A DNA stretch of 64,000 nucleotides. Origin: Nocardioides sp. (lineage in GTDB: Bacteria > Actinomycetota > Actinomycetes > Propionibacteriales > Nocardioidaceae). The stretch is taken from NCBI RefSeq assembly GCF_029937575.1, contig NZ_JAPYPS010000012.1:1-64000 (forward strand), given 5' to 3'. The position numbers were made by a program, and so were the translations under genes. Positions 35,390 through 43,158 of the stretch are shown piece by piece; position 1 is the first letter of the stretch; each line of letters starts with the position of its first letter. The notes under the pieces were generated by a model that worked only from the letters and a program-made list of their open reading frames with translations, had not been told where the DNA came from and did not search any database.

Positions 35390-36331
35390 ATGGGCCTGCT
35401 CATCGGCGTCGACGTCGGCGGCACCAAGGTGCTGGCCGGTGAGGTCGGTGCCGACGGGGGCGTCCTGCGGACGGCGACGCGCCGTACGCCCGGGCGTCGC
35501 GTCAGCGTCACCTCCCTCGAGGACGCCCTCACCGCCGCGGTGAGGGAGGTCGCCGGCAACCGCACGCCGGACGGCATCGGGCTGGCCGCCGCGGGTTTCG
35601 TCGACGTGGCCGGCGAGCGGGTCATGTTCGCCCCCCACCTGCCCTGGGCGGGGGAGCCCGTACGACGTCGGCTCACCGAGCGCTGGGGCGCACCGGTGAC
35701 GTTGCACAACGACGCCGACTGCGCGGCGCACGCCGAGAGTCGCCTCGGAGCCGCGAGAGGAGCGTCGTCGGCGCTGATGGTCACGATGGGGACCGGCATC
35801 GGAGGCGCCCTGGTGCTCGGCGGGAGCGTCCTGCGTGGGGCCAACGGAATGGCGGGAGAGTTCGGGCACATGCAGGTCGTGCCCGACGGACGGATGTGCG
35901 AGTGCGGCCGCTACGGCTGCTGGGAGCAGTACTCCTCGGGCAACGCACTCGTGCGCTTCGCCCGCGCCCGCGTCATCGCGGAGCCCACCGTCCTGACCGA
36001 GCTCTGCCAGGGGCAGCCCGAGCAGCTGACCGGGCCGATGGTGACCGCCGCGGCCGAGGACGGCGACCTGGTGGCCCGACAGGCGTTCGCGTCGGTGGGC
36101 GACTGGTTGGGCGTCGGCCTGGCGGGTCTCGTCGCGGCCTTCGACCCCGAGGTCATCGTGGTCGGGGGCGGCGTCTCGGCCGCTGGTGACCGGCTGCTCG
36201 ATCCAGCCAGGATCGCGCTGGGGCGTGCGTTGGTGGGCGCCGAGCACCGCGTGGTGCCCGAGATCCGGGTTGCCGAGCTCGGTCCGGAGGCCGGGCTCGT
36301 CGGGGCGGCGTTGCTGGTGCTGGACTCCTGA
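35390..36331 (+). CDS. ROK-family glucokinase, second copy
   Basis: 313-aa ROK kinase with LIGVDVGGTKVLAGEVG, catalytic Asp in LHNDADCAAHAE, zinc motif CECGRYGCWEQYSSG and VGGGVSAAGDRLLDPARI. It is clearly paralogous to the preceding gene but diverged over most of its length, so it is an old tandem duplication or an arrangement of two distinct specificities. Glucose is the likely substrate of at least one of them. Confidence 0.91.
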   Translation: MGLLIGVDVGGTKVLAGEVGADGGVLRTATRRTPGRRVSVTSLEDALTAAVREVAGNRTPDGIGLAAAGFVDVAGERVMFAPHLPWAGEPVRRRLTERWGAPVTLHNDADCAAHAESRLGAARGASSALMVTMGTGIGGALVLGGSVLRGANGMAGEFGHMQVVPDGRMCECGRYGCWEQYSSGNALVRFARARVIAEPTVLTELCQGQPEQLTGPMVTAAAEDGDLVARQAFASVGDWLGVGLAGLVAAFDPEVIVVGGGVSAAGDRLLDPARIALGRALVGAEHRVVPEIRVAELGPEAGLVGAALLVLDS

Positions 36332-36356
36332 CGGTCGGGAGCCGGCAGGGAGCGGG

Positions 36357-36797
36357 CTACAGGACCGCGCCGTTGTCGTCGGGGTCGCGCGGCTCCCGGT
36401 TCATCTTCAGGACCAGGTAGAGGAAGCCGCCCACGAAGCCGACCACCAACAGGTAGGTGATCAGCTCGGGTGGCTTGAAGCCCAGCACCAGGCAGATCAG
36501 CAGGACGACGGGGGAGCCGAAGACCCCGACCCACGCCGCCATCCGATCGGCAGTCGTGGTGGGAAGGGGCGGTGGCGGCGGCGGGACGAAGCGCTCCTCC
36601 TCCCAGTCCGAGTCCGGGAAGAGGTCGTTCCAGCCCGGCTCGGCAGGGGGTGCCGACGACCCGCCGAGGTCGTCGGCCGGGTCGCCGGCGTCCTCGACGT
36701 CGCGGCCGGCCGGGTCCTCGGGGTGATCCTCGAGATCGGGTCGGTCGCCGTAGTTGTCGACGATCGCGCGCCACGCGTCGTCGTCGTTCTGCGCCAC
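36357..36797 (-). CDS. Conserved two-helix membrane protein
   Basis: 146-aa protein: VAQNDDDAWRAIVDNYGDRP, an acidic Pro-rich cytoplasmic region, then two membrane helices (VFGSPVVLLICLVLGF and LITYLLVVGFVGGFLYLVL) and a short charged tail. Members of this conserved actinobacterial group have no known function. GTG 36797 is chosen as start because TACGAT lies 6 nt before it. It converges on the second ROK gene. Confidence 0.8.
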   Translation of the reverse strand: MAQNDDDAWRAIVDNYGDRPDLEDHPEDPAGRDVEDAGDPADDLGGSSAPPAEPGWNDLFPDSDWEEERFVPPPPPPLPTTTADRMAAWVGVFGSPVVLLICLVLGFKPPELITYLLVVGFVGGFLYLVLKMNREPRDPDDNGAVL

Positions 36798-36803
36798 TGT
36801 TGA

Positions 36804-36809
36804 ATCGTA
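36804..36809 (-). promoter_or_regulatory. -10 box, leaderless start of the two-helix protein gene
   Basis: TACGAT on the minus strand, 6 nt before GTG 36797. Confidence 0.6.
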
Positions 36810-36855
36810 ACGAACCGGCGGTGGTCCCGAGGTCTCGGACCGCACGGAGTGGCCG

Positions 36856-37644
36856 TCAGCCGGCCACGCGGGCGATGAACTCGGCGGAGCGCTCGAAGAT
36901 CGTCGGGGCGTCGTTGTCCAAGGTGGCGACGTGATAGCTCTCGAGCAGCGGCACCTCGGTCACGTCGTCGCTGCCGACGGCGCCGAGGATGATCGGCATC
37001 GAGGAGCCGTCGACCACGTGGTCCTCGGGGGAGCGGAAGTAGATCAGCGGCGAGGTCACCTGCGGCAGGTCCTCGATCAGGCCGGGCCAGGCCTGCATGA
37101 AGGAGTGGATCGCCTTGAGCGGGGTCCGGTCGTAGCCGTACTCCGCGACGCCGGGCTTCTTGATGTCGCCGGCGATGGCCGGGAAGGACGGCACGAGGTG
37201 CTTGAGCACCGGCAGGAGCCTGACGTCGAGCCGCTTCGTGGCGACCGCCGGGTTGACGACCATGACGCCGGCGACCCGGTCGGGGTGGTCGGCGGCCACC
37301 TTCAACGTCAGCGACCCACCCATCGACAGCCCGCCGACGACGACCGCGTCGTGGTCGAGGCAGAGCTGGTCGAAGACGCGGGTGATCTCCCCGTAGAAGT
37401 CGTCGAAGCGGTGCTGGTTGAGGTCCTTCCAGGTCGTGCCGTGACCCGGCAGCCGCGGCACCGTCACGCCGTACCCGAGGCCGGCGAGGTGCTCGCCCCA
37501 GGGACGCATCGACAGCGGAGAGCCGGTGAAGCCGTGGCTGAGCAGGACGCCGATGCGACGCCCGCCGGTGAGCTCGGGGCGCGCGGCGACCGTGAGCGGC
37601 TGGTGGGCCTCCGGGGAAGGCTGAGACGTCATGGTCGCGATCAT
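36856..37644 (-). CDS. Alpha/beta hydrolase, carboxylesterase/monoacylglycerol lipase type
   Basis: 262-aa serine hydrolase. The oxyanion region is LLSHGFTGSPLSMRPWGEHLA, the nucleophile elbow VVGGLSMGGSLTL (Ser near residue 107), the acid in YFRSPEDHVVDG, and the His in LLESYHVATLDND. It resembles Est30/monoglyceride-lipase proteins. ATG 37644 is the start since TATCCG precedes it by 7 nt; no signal peptide is seen. It diverges from the acyltransferase gene, which suggests a shared lipid role. Confidence 0.88.
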   Translation of the reverse strand: MIATMTSQPSPEAHQPLTVAARPELTGGRRIGVLLSHGFTGSPLSMRPWGEHLAGLGYGVTVPRLPGHGTTWKDLNQHRFDDFYGEITRVFDQLCLDHDAVVVGGLSMGGSLTLKVAADHPDRVAGVMVVNPAVATKRLDVRLLPVLKHLVPSFPAIAGDIKKPGVAEYGYDRTPLKAIHSFMQAWPGLIEDLPQVTSPLIYFRSPEDHVVDGSSMPIILGAVGSDDVTEVPLLESYHVATLDNDAPTIFERSAEFIARVAG

Positions 37645-37651
37645 GCCGCAC

Positions 37652-37657
37652 CGGATA
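37652..37657 (-). promoter_or_regulatory. -10 box, leaderless start of the hydrolase gene
   Basis: TATCCG on the minus strand, 7 nt before ATG 37644. Confidence 0.45.
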
Positions 37658-37678
37658 GGGGCTGCGGGCGGGAGGGAC

Positions 37679-37684
37679 TAGTCT
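37679..37684 (+). promoter_or_regulatory. Probable -10 box of the acyltransferase operon
   Basis: TAGTCT, 45 nt before GTG 37730. This would start the plsC-macS-flavin reductase transcript with a short leader that carries GGGGAAGG just before the start codon. Confidence 0.45.
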
Positions 37685-37729
37685 TCCCCCGTCTGGTTCG
37701 GCACGCAGGTCGGTGGGTCTCGGGGAAGG

Positions 37730-38506
37730 GTGACACGGTTGTTCTACTGGTTCTTGAAGTTCTTCGCCTTGGGGCCACTCCTCAAGGTCGTCTTCCGTCC
37801 CCAGACCGAGGGTGCCGAGCACGTCCCCGACGGCCCCGCCATCCTGGCGAGCAACCACCTGTCGTACGCCGACTGGCTGTTCGTCCCGCTCACGCTGCCG
37901 CGCCGTGTCACCTTCGTGGCGAAGGCCGAGTACTTCACCAGTCCCGGGATCAAGGGCTGGTTCCAGAAGCAGTTCTTCACCGGCTCCGGCCAGGTGCCGA
38001 TCGACCGCTCGGGCGCCGATGCGGCGTCGGGCGCGCTGCTGTCGGCCAAGCGGGTCCTCGCCGACGGCGGACTCTTCGGGATCTACCCGGAGGGCACGCG
38101 CTCGCACGACGGCCGCCTCTACCGGGGCAAGACCGGGGTCGCCCGCCTCGCGCTCGAGTCCGGTGTCCCCGTGGTGCCCACCGCCGTCGTCGGCACCGAC
38201 GTCGTGGCTCCTCCCGGCAAGACCTTCGGCCGGGTCACCCGCCCGGTCGTGCGCTTCGGGCGCCCCCTGGACTTCTCGCGCTACGAGGGCATGGAGAACG
38301 ACCGCTACATCCTGCGCTCGATCACCGACGAGATCATGTACGAGATCATGCGACTCTCCGGCCAGGAGTACGTCGACATGTACGCCACCCAGGCCAAGGA
38401 GGAGTCCAAGCGACTCGAGGCCGAGGCCAGGGCGGCGGCCGATGCCCGGCCCGAGGGCGAGTCCGGCGGGGCCGGCGGGGCCGGCGAGCAGAAGAAGGCG
38501 TCCTGA
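37730..38506 (+). CDS. plsC: 1-acyl-sn-glycerol-3-phosphate acyltransferase
   Basis: 258-aa acyltransferase of phospholipid synthesis, making phosphatidic acid from lysophosphatidic acid at the membrane. The catalytic NHxxxxD box is ASNHLSYADWLF (His near residue 43), the second motif is KAEYF...PGIKGWF, and the glycerol-phosphate site is GIYPEGTRSHDGRLYRGKTGV. A Glu/Ala-rich C-terminal tail is probably disordered. GTG 37730 has AAGG upstream. It heads a run of four co-directional genes ending with the macR-like gene. Confidence 0.92.
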   Translation: MTRLFYWFLKFFALGPLLKVVFRPQTEGAEHVPDGPAILASNHLSYADWLFVPLTLPRRVTFVAKAEYFTSPGIKGWFQKQFFTGSGQVPIDRSGADAASGALLSAKRVLADGGLFGIYPEGTRSHDGRLYRGKTGVARLALESGVPVVPTAVVGTDVVAPPGKTFGRVTRPVVRFGRPLDFSRYEGMENDRYILRSITDEIMYEIMRLSGQEYVDMYATQAKEESKRLEAEARAAADARPEGESGGAGGAGEQKKAS

Positions 38507-38544
38507 CGCTGACGGCAGGGCAGTCGGCGTCCGGCTCCCGGTCC

Positions 38545-39657
38545 GTGCGCGCGGCGCTCGCGGTCGAGGACCAGCTCTTCCGGGCGATCGCGGTCCTGCG
38601 CGTCGTGGTCCTGGCCTACGCCGTCGTGGGCAACCTGGTTCGCGGGGTCGGCGACTTCGACCACCCCGCCGCCGGCTACGTCCTGCTCGCGGTGATGGTG
38701 GGCTGGACGGGTCTCACCACGTGGGCCTACGCCGACGCCGTACGCCGTGGGGTCGCGCTGCTCGTCGCCGACCTGGCGGTGGCGCTCGCGCTGCTCGTCG
38801 CGACCCCGGTGGTGAAGTCACCCGACTTCGACGCCAGCGTGCCCGGCTTCTGGGTGATGGCGGCGTTGCTGGCCTGGGCGGTGCGCTTTCGTTGGGTCGG
38901 GGGCCTCGTGGCCGGCGTCGTCCTCGGCGCCGTGGACATCCTGTTGCGCGATGCTCCCGACGGCACCGACGTCGGCAACCTCTTCCTCCTGCTGCTGGGT
39001 GGCCCGGTCGTGGGCTACATGTGCGGCTCCCTGCAGCAGATGGCCACCGAGCGCGACCTGGCCGAGCGTGCAGCCGCGGCCGCAGCCGAACGCGCTCGGC
39101 TGGCCCGGGTCGTGCACGACGGGGTGCTGCAGGTCCTCGCGCTCGTCCAGCGCCGAGGCGGTGAGCTGGGTGGGCAGGGCGCCGACCTGGCCCGGCTGGC
39201 CGGGGAGCAGGAGTCCGCGCTGCGCAGCCTGATCCGCGCCCAGGACTCGGTGCGCACCGACGGTGCTGAGGGCGCGGTGGACGTCGCTGCCGCCCTCGGT
39301 CGCCTCGGTCTGCGCCCCGGCGTCGACGTCGCCGTCCCGGGGGGAGCCGTGGAGCTGCCTGCGGACGTGGCCTCGGAGCTGCTCGCGGTCGTGACGGCCT
39401 GCCTCGACAACGTCGAGCGGCACGTCGGGGAGGGCGCTCCTGCCTGGGTGCTCCTCGAGTCCTTCGGCGACCGGGTGGAGGTGTCGGTGCGCGACGAGGG
39501 GCCCGGGATCCCCGAGGGTCGGCTGGCCGCCGCCGAGTCGGAGGGTCGCCTGGGCGTCAGCCAGTCCATCCGTGGGCGGATCGAGGACCTCGGTGGTGAG
39601 GCCCGCTTGACCTCGGCCTCCTACGGGACGGAGTGGGAGCTGGTGGTGCCACGATGA
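38545..39657 (+). CDS. macS: MacS-family sensor histidine kinase
   Basis: 370-aa membrane kinase. AVEDQLFRAIAVLRVVVLAYAV begins the family's N-terminal membrane region, with about five helices up to residue 170. The phospho-acceptor His is in ARLARVVHDGVLQVLALVQRRG, and the ATPase domain shows TACLDNVERHV and DEGPGIPEG. MacSR acts in membrane/antibiotic stress in Streptomyces. GTG 38545 is the first standard start; CTG 38503 overlapping the plsC stop is an alternative. The likely partner regulator lies one gene downstream. Confidence 0.88.
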   Translation: MRAALAVEDQLFRAIAVLRVVVLAYAVVGNLVRGVGDFDHPAAGYVLLAVMVGWTGLTTWAYADAVRRGVALLVADLAVALALLVATPVVKSPDFDASVPGFWVMAALLAWAVRFRWVGGLVAGVVLGAVDILLRDAPDGTDVGNLFLLLLGGPVVGYMCGSLQQMATERDLAERAAAAAAERARLARVVHDGVLQVLALVQRRGGELGGQGADLARLAGEQESALRSLIRAQDSVRTDGAEGAVDVAAALGRLGLRPGVDVAVPGGAVELPADVASELLAVVTACLDNVERHVGEGAPAWVLLESFGDRVEVSVRDEGPGIPEGRLAAAESEGRLGVSQSIRGRIEDLGGEARLTSASYGTEWELVVPR

Positions 39658-39775
39658 CGGTGGGTCGCGTGTGGATGGGTGCTGGTGCTCCTGCGGTCCG
39701 GCGGGGTCGTGTGCCTGAGGACGGTCGTGGGACCGCCGTGGGGCACACGACCCGTGTGGGCGGGGAGGCAGGGCG

Positions 39776-40288
39776 GTGACGATCCACTCCACGCACCCCT
39801 TCGTCGACCCCGAGCCCGATCCGGTCCGCCAGTGGCGCGGTCGCCTCGGCGGAGCCGTGAGCCTCTGGACGGCCGGCGGGAGTGACGGACCGGCCGGCTG
39901 GGCAGGGCTCACCGTCAGCTCGGTCCTCGTCGCGGCTGGTGAGCCCGCGCGCGTGATCGGTCTGGTCGACCCGGACTCCGACCTTGCGGACACGGTCGAG
40001 GAGACCGGCCGCGCGGTGGTCTCGTTGCTCTCCTGGGAGCACCGCGACCTCGCCGAGGCCTTCGCCGGGCAGGCGCCGGCGCCCGGAGGACCGTTCCGAC
40101 TGGCGACGTTCGAGCGCACGCCGTACGGGCCGGGGCTGGTGGGGGCCACGAGTCGTGCACTGGTCTCGGTCGAGTCGAGCGTCGAGGTGGGTTGGTCGCG
40201 TCAGCTCACCTGCATCGTCGACGACCTCGTGGTGCTGGACGAGGACACGGCGTTGCTCCACCGGCGCGGCCGTTACGCCAAGCCCTGA
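39776..40288 (+). CDS. Flavin reductase family protein (FMN-binding split barrel)
   Basis: 170-aa protein of the flavin-reductase-like/PNPOx split-barrel group: GLTVSSVLVAAGEPARVIGLVDPDSDLADTV is the flavin-binding core and the C-terminal SRALVSVESSV...LTCIVDDLVVLDEDTALLHRRGRY ends the barrel. It would reduce or bind FMN; whether it feeds a monooxygenase is unknown. GTG 39776 is the start. It lies between macS and macR, an unusual placement. Confidence 0.88.
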   Translation: MTIHSTHPFVDPEPDPVRQWRGRLGGAVSLWTAGGSDGPAGWAGLTVSSVLVAAGEPARVIGLVDPDSDLADTVEETGRAVVSLLSWEHRDLAEAFAGQAPAPGGPFRLATFERTPYGPGLVGATSRALVSVESSVEVGWSRQLTCIVDDLVVLDEDTALLHRRGRYAKP

Positions 40289-40303
40289 GCGGCTGCGAGA
40301 AGC

Positions 40304-40309
40304 TAGGCT
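40304..40309 (+). promoter_or_regulatory. -10 box, leaderless start of macR
   Basis: TAGGCT, 6 nt before GTG 40316. It gives the regulator its own promoter, separate from plsC-macS. Confidence 0.6.
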
Positions 40310-40315
40310 CCGCGC

Positions 40316-41005
40316 GTGACTGACGAGCAGATCCGGGTGATGGTCGTCGACGACCACCCCATGTGGCGCGACGCTGTCGAGCGCGACCTCCAGGCCGCGG
40401 GCCTCGACGTGGTCGCGGTGGCCGCCGACGGTCATCAGGCGTTGGCGCGCTTCCCGGCGGCACGGCCCCAGGTCGTCGTCCTCGACCTGCAGATCCCCGG
40501 CCCCAACGGCGTCGAGGTGACAGCTGCGGTGCTCAAGGACGACCCGTCCGCCCGGGTCCTGATCCTGTCGGCCTCCGGTGAGCAGGAGGACGTCCTCGAG
40601 GCGGTCAAGGCCGGAGCCACGGGCTACCTGATCAAGTCCGCGTCACGCGAGGAGCTCCTGGACGCCGTACGGCGCGTGGCGCGGGGTGACTCCGTCTTCA
40701 CGCCCGGTCTGGCGGGCCTGGTGCTGGGGGAGTTCCGTCGGCTGTCGGACCCCTTGGCCGGTGGTTCCGGCGAGGCATCGTCGCTGCACCCCGAGCTGAC
40801 CGACCGCGAGACCGAGATCCTCAAGATGGTCGCCAAGGGGTTGTCCTACAAGCAGATCGCCGAGCGGCTGGTGCTGTCGCACCGCACCGTGCAGAACCAC
40901 GTCCAGAACACCCTGCGCAAGCTGCAGATGCACAACCGGGTGGAGCTGACCCGGTACGTGATCGAGCAGGGGCTCGACGAGGACGACGAGGACGACGAGG
41001 GCTGA
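40316..41005 (+). CDS. macR: MacR-like NarL/LuxR response regulator
   Basis: 229-aa response regulator: VMVVDDHPMWRDAVERDL, phospho-acceptor Asp in VVVLDLQIPGPNG, conserved Lys in GYLIKSAS, and LuxR helix-turn-helix LTDRETEILKMVAKGLSYKQIAERLVLSHRTVQNHVQNTLRKL. The acidic C-tail (DEDDEDDEG) follows. It is the apparent cognate regulator of the MacS kinase, separated from it by the flavin reductase gene. Confidence 0.92.
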   Translation: MTDEQIRVMVVDDHPMWRDAVERDLQAAGLDVVAVAADGHQALARFPAARPQVVVLDLQIPGPNGVEVTAAVLKDDPSARVLILSASGEQEDVLEAVKAGATGYLIKSASREELLDAVRRVARGDSVFTPGLAGLVLGEFRRLSDPLAGGSGEASSLHPELTDRETEILKMVAKGLSYKQIAERLVLSHRTVQNHVQNTLRKLQMHNRVELTRYVIEQGLDEDDEDDEG

Positions 41006-41007
41006 CT

Positions 41008-41040
41008 GGCTGCGGGTGGGCTGCGGGTGGGCTGCGGGTG
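41008..41040. repeat. Three tandem 11-bp repeats
   Basis: GGCTGCGGGTG three times without change, just after the macR stop. It lies next to the 41058-41118 inverted repeat, in a non-coding gap between convergent genes. Confidence 0.85.
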
Positions 41041-41057
41041 GTGGCGGCGCGGATCGC

Positions 41058-41118
41058 GCCGTTTGGTCCCAAACGACGCAGTTCTCGGCGTAGATGTTGT
41101 CGTTTGGGACCAAACGGC
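41058..41118. terminator. 20-nt perfect inverted repeat between convergent genes
   Basis: GCCGTTTGGTCCCAAACGAC (41058-41077) is repeated exactly inverted at 41099-41118, with a 21-nt spacer. Each arm is itself a near-palindrome (GTTTGG-TC-CCAAAC), so the element can form one long hairpin or a cruciform with two short ones. It lies between macR and the convergent mpaB-like gene; a bidirectional terminator is the simplest reading. Confidence 0.75.
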
Positions 41119-41138
41119 AACACCTCCACCTCGGTCGC

Positions 41139-41165
41139 GGAGCAGCCGGAGCAGCCGGAGCAGCC
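41139..41165. repeat. Three tandem 9-bp repeats
   Basis: GGAGCAGCC three times in a row, ending 9 nt before the stop codon of the minus-strand oxygenase gene. Non-coding, probably slippage. Confidence 0.8.
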
Positions 41166-41174
41166 CGACCGTCG

Positions 41175-42425
41175 CTACCCGCGGGCCGGGTGCGGCCGTC
41201 CACCGGCGGGGGAGGCATCGACGAGGTCGTGGTGCACGCCGTACGTCGAGCGCAGTCGCTGGTCCTGCTCGACCCGGTAGCGCTCGCCCATCCGGGTGCG
41301 CCACGGCAGGGTGACGGGGATCCGGTCGAGGATGCCGTTGACGGCGCCCAGCACCGGTGCCATCAGCCGCACCAGCCACGTCACCCGGGTCGCGGGGATC
41401 GCGAGGTCCTCGGCGATCTCGTCGCCGAGGAAGAGGCGCTCCAGCGCGTGCACCAGCGTGGGGGCGAACCGTCGCGCCGGCGGCGGCAGGATGCCCGCGA
41501 CCTCGGCGGTCAGGAAGCTCGTGTTGATGGCGGCGACCAGCTCGCGGCAGTAGTCGTCGACCACGGGACGGGTGAGCAGGTAGAGCTCCTCGAGTCGTTC
41601 CTGGGCGGCCTCGTCCTGGGGCAGCAGGGCGGGGTCGATCCCGAGCAGGTGACCGACGTAGCGCCAGCGGGCGTAGGCGGCGCGCTCCTCGTGGGGGAGG
41701 TAGCCGGCCCCGATCATCCGTTGGCTGCGCAGCGGGATCCGCACGAACTCGACGAGCGTGTAGGCGAGGTAGGCCTGGTTGATGGGCACGCCCCAGGCGG
41801 CGGTGTCCCAGCGCGGGTCGTCGCGCAGCGACTGGCGCACCAGGGCGTGGATCACCCGCACGCGCACGGTCAGCTCGAAGCCCGCGGCGTGGCGTGAGAG
41901 CCCGTCCTCGCGGGTGATCGCGACGAGCCAGGAGGCGACCTCGATGGTTCGCGCACCGGCGCTCTCGAGGTAGCGGCCCGTGAGCTCGAGCGGGCGTGAC
42001 GCTGCGGAGTTGGCGTAGCCGCTGACCAGGGAGGCCGCCCCCAGCACGATCCCGGACTGGCGCGTGTAGCGCCCGATGAAGCGGCTGTCGCGCTCGATCG
42101 CGGGCAGGTCGAGCCAGTCGGGCTCCACGTCCACGGAGCTGATCAGCGCGTGCAGCGACGCGGGTGCGTCGGGGACTGCGTCGAGGCCCTCGCGGCACGC
42201 CGTACGGAGCATCTTCAGAGCCTTGCCGTGACCGAGGCGTACGACGTCGTCGGCGAAGGCGTCAGCGAGGGGGTCGCCGTGGTGCATGGCGTCGAGGTAC
42301 GTCGTCGCCAGGTCGCCGAAGCGGTCCCGAGCCTCGTCGAGGCGACGCAGGCTCGAGGGGGCGGGCTGCTCGACTCCCCGCACGACGTCGGGACGGATCT
42401 CCGGAGTGACCTCGTGTGCGACCAT
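41175..42425 (-). CDS. MpaB-type oxygenase (DUF2236 family)
   Basis: 416-aa protein of the DUF2236/MpaB family, related to latex-clearing protein and mycophenolic acid oxygenase; members bind haem b. Seen here: IVLGAASLVSGYANSAASRPLELTGRYLESAGARTIEVASW and the Arg/His-rich VRVRVIHALVRQSLRDD, which holds the likely haem-pocket residues, then QAYLAYTLVEFVRIPLRSQRM. No signal peptide, so it is likely cytoplasmic or peripheral. The substrate is unknown. It is divergent from a TetR gene, with an operator overlapping its promoter, so it is probably repressed until an effector appears. Confidence 0.85.
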   Translation of the reverse strand: MVAHEVTPEIRPDVVRGVEQPAPSSLRRLDEARDRFGDLATTYLDAMHHGDPLADAFADDVVRLGHGKALKMLRTACREGLDAVPDAPASLHALISSVDVEPDWLDLPAIERDSRFIGRYTRQSGIVLGAASLVSGYANSAASRPLELTGRYLESAGARTIEVASWLVAITREDGLSRHAAGFELTVRVRVIHALVRQSLRDDPRWDTAAWGVPINQAYLAYTLVEFVRIPLRSQRMIGAGYLPHEERAAYARWRYVGHLLGIDPALLPQDEAAQERLEELYLLTRPVVDDYCRELVAAINTSFLTAEVAGILPPPARRFAPTLVHALERLFLGDEIAEDLAIPATRVTWLVRLMAPVLGAVNGILDRIPVTLPWRTRMGERYRVEQDQRLRSTYGVHHDLVDASPAGGRPHPARG

Positions 42426-42431
42426 GCCGCG

Positions 42432-42437
42432 AGACTA
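42432..42437 (-). promoter_or_regulatory. -10 box, leaderless start of the MpaB-type gene
   Basis: TAGTCT on the minus strand, 6 nt before ATG 42425. Its upstream edge touches the inverted repeat at 42437-42468. Confidence 0.6.
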
Positions 42438-42468
42438 AAGTGAATCATTCTCATCTTCCATTCACTTT
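42437..42468. promoter_or_regulatory. TetR-type operator in the divergent promoter
   Basis: Perfect 9-bp inverted repeat AAAGTGAAT (42437-42445) and ATTCACTTT (42460-42468), 14-nt spacer, in an AT-rich patch of an otherwise GC-rich region. It lies in the 59 nt between the oxygenase and TetR genes and abuts the oxygenase -10 box, so bound repressor should block both. Confidence 0.8.
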
Positions 42469-42484
42469 TGGGGAGCCCCGGGCC

Positions 42485-43105
42485 ATGGCACAGAAGCAGC
42501 GGATACTGCCCACGCAGAGCCGCGCGGTCCAGATGCGCCGGACCTTGCTCGATGCGACTGTTCAGCTTCTGGAGCGACCCGGCGGGCGCCCCTTGTCGAC
42601 CACGGCGATCGTCGAGCGCGCCCACGTCAGCAGCGGAACCTTCTACCGGTACTTCAACGACAAGGCCGAGATCCTCACCGTGCTGCGCGACGAGGCGGTG
42701 GCGGCGATCAAGGCCGATCTCATGAGTGCCGTGGTCACGGCCCTGGACCTGGACCAGGAGGACGCACTCCACCTGGTGGTCGAGTCCCTGGTCGCGGCCT
42801 TCGAACGGCATCGGGCCGTGATCGGTGCCGTGGTCGAGCAGCTGCCCGCCGGGCCCAACGCCAACGTGCTGCCGGAGATCGAGGCAGACCTGCACCAGCT
42901 GGCCTCGCTGCTTCCGCGGCGGCATCGTCCCGACCTCTCGGCGGATCGGCTCGAGGCCGTGGTCTTCCTGACCATGGGCGTGCTGGTCTCGACGTGCCTG
43001 CGCATCGCCCTGCACCGTCCCGCGGAGGTTGATCGCGACGAGCTCGTCGACCTGGCGACCAGGATGCTCTCGGTCGGCCTCGTCCCTCGCGCACTCGATG
43101 GGTGA
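42485..43105 (+). CDS. TetR/AcrR-family regulator beside the MpaB-type oxygenase
   Basis: 206-aa repressor with an N-terminal helix-turn-helix: TLLDATVQLLERPGGRPLSTTAIVERAHVSSGTFYRYFNDKAEIL, and a helical ligand-binding domain after residue 60. ATG 42485 begins MAQKQRILP; a longer frame upstream crosses the operator. It probably binds the 42437-42468 repeat and controls itself and the oxygenase. The effector is unknown, plausibly a fatty or steroid-like oxygenase substrate. Confidence 0.9.
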   Translation: MAQKQRILPTQSRAVQMRRTLLDATVQLLERPGGRPLSTTAIVERAHVSSGTFYRYFNDKAEILTVLRDEAVAAIKADLMSAVVTALDLDQEDALHLVVESLVAAFERHRAVIGAVVEQLPAGPNANVLPEIEADLHQLASLLPRRHRPDLSADRLEAVVFLTMGVLVSTCLRIALHRPAEVDRDELVDLATRMLSVGLVPRALDG

Positions 43106-43146
43106 ACCAGCTGCACGATTCTCCAGCACGCGACCCGGCGCAGACT

Positions 43147-43152
43147 TACGAT
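43147..43152 (+). promoter_or_regulatory. -10 box, leaderless start of the small secreted protein gene
   Basis: TACGAT, 6 nt before ATG 43159. Confidence 0.55.
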
Positions 43153-43158
43153 CCGCTC

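Noticed and set aside
41008..41165. Short tandem repeats thought to be an array or origin-like iteron.
   Set aside because: Only three 11-bp and three 9-bp units, no replication gene near, and no AT-rich unwinding region.
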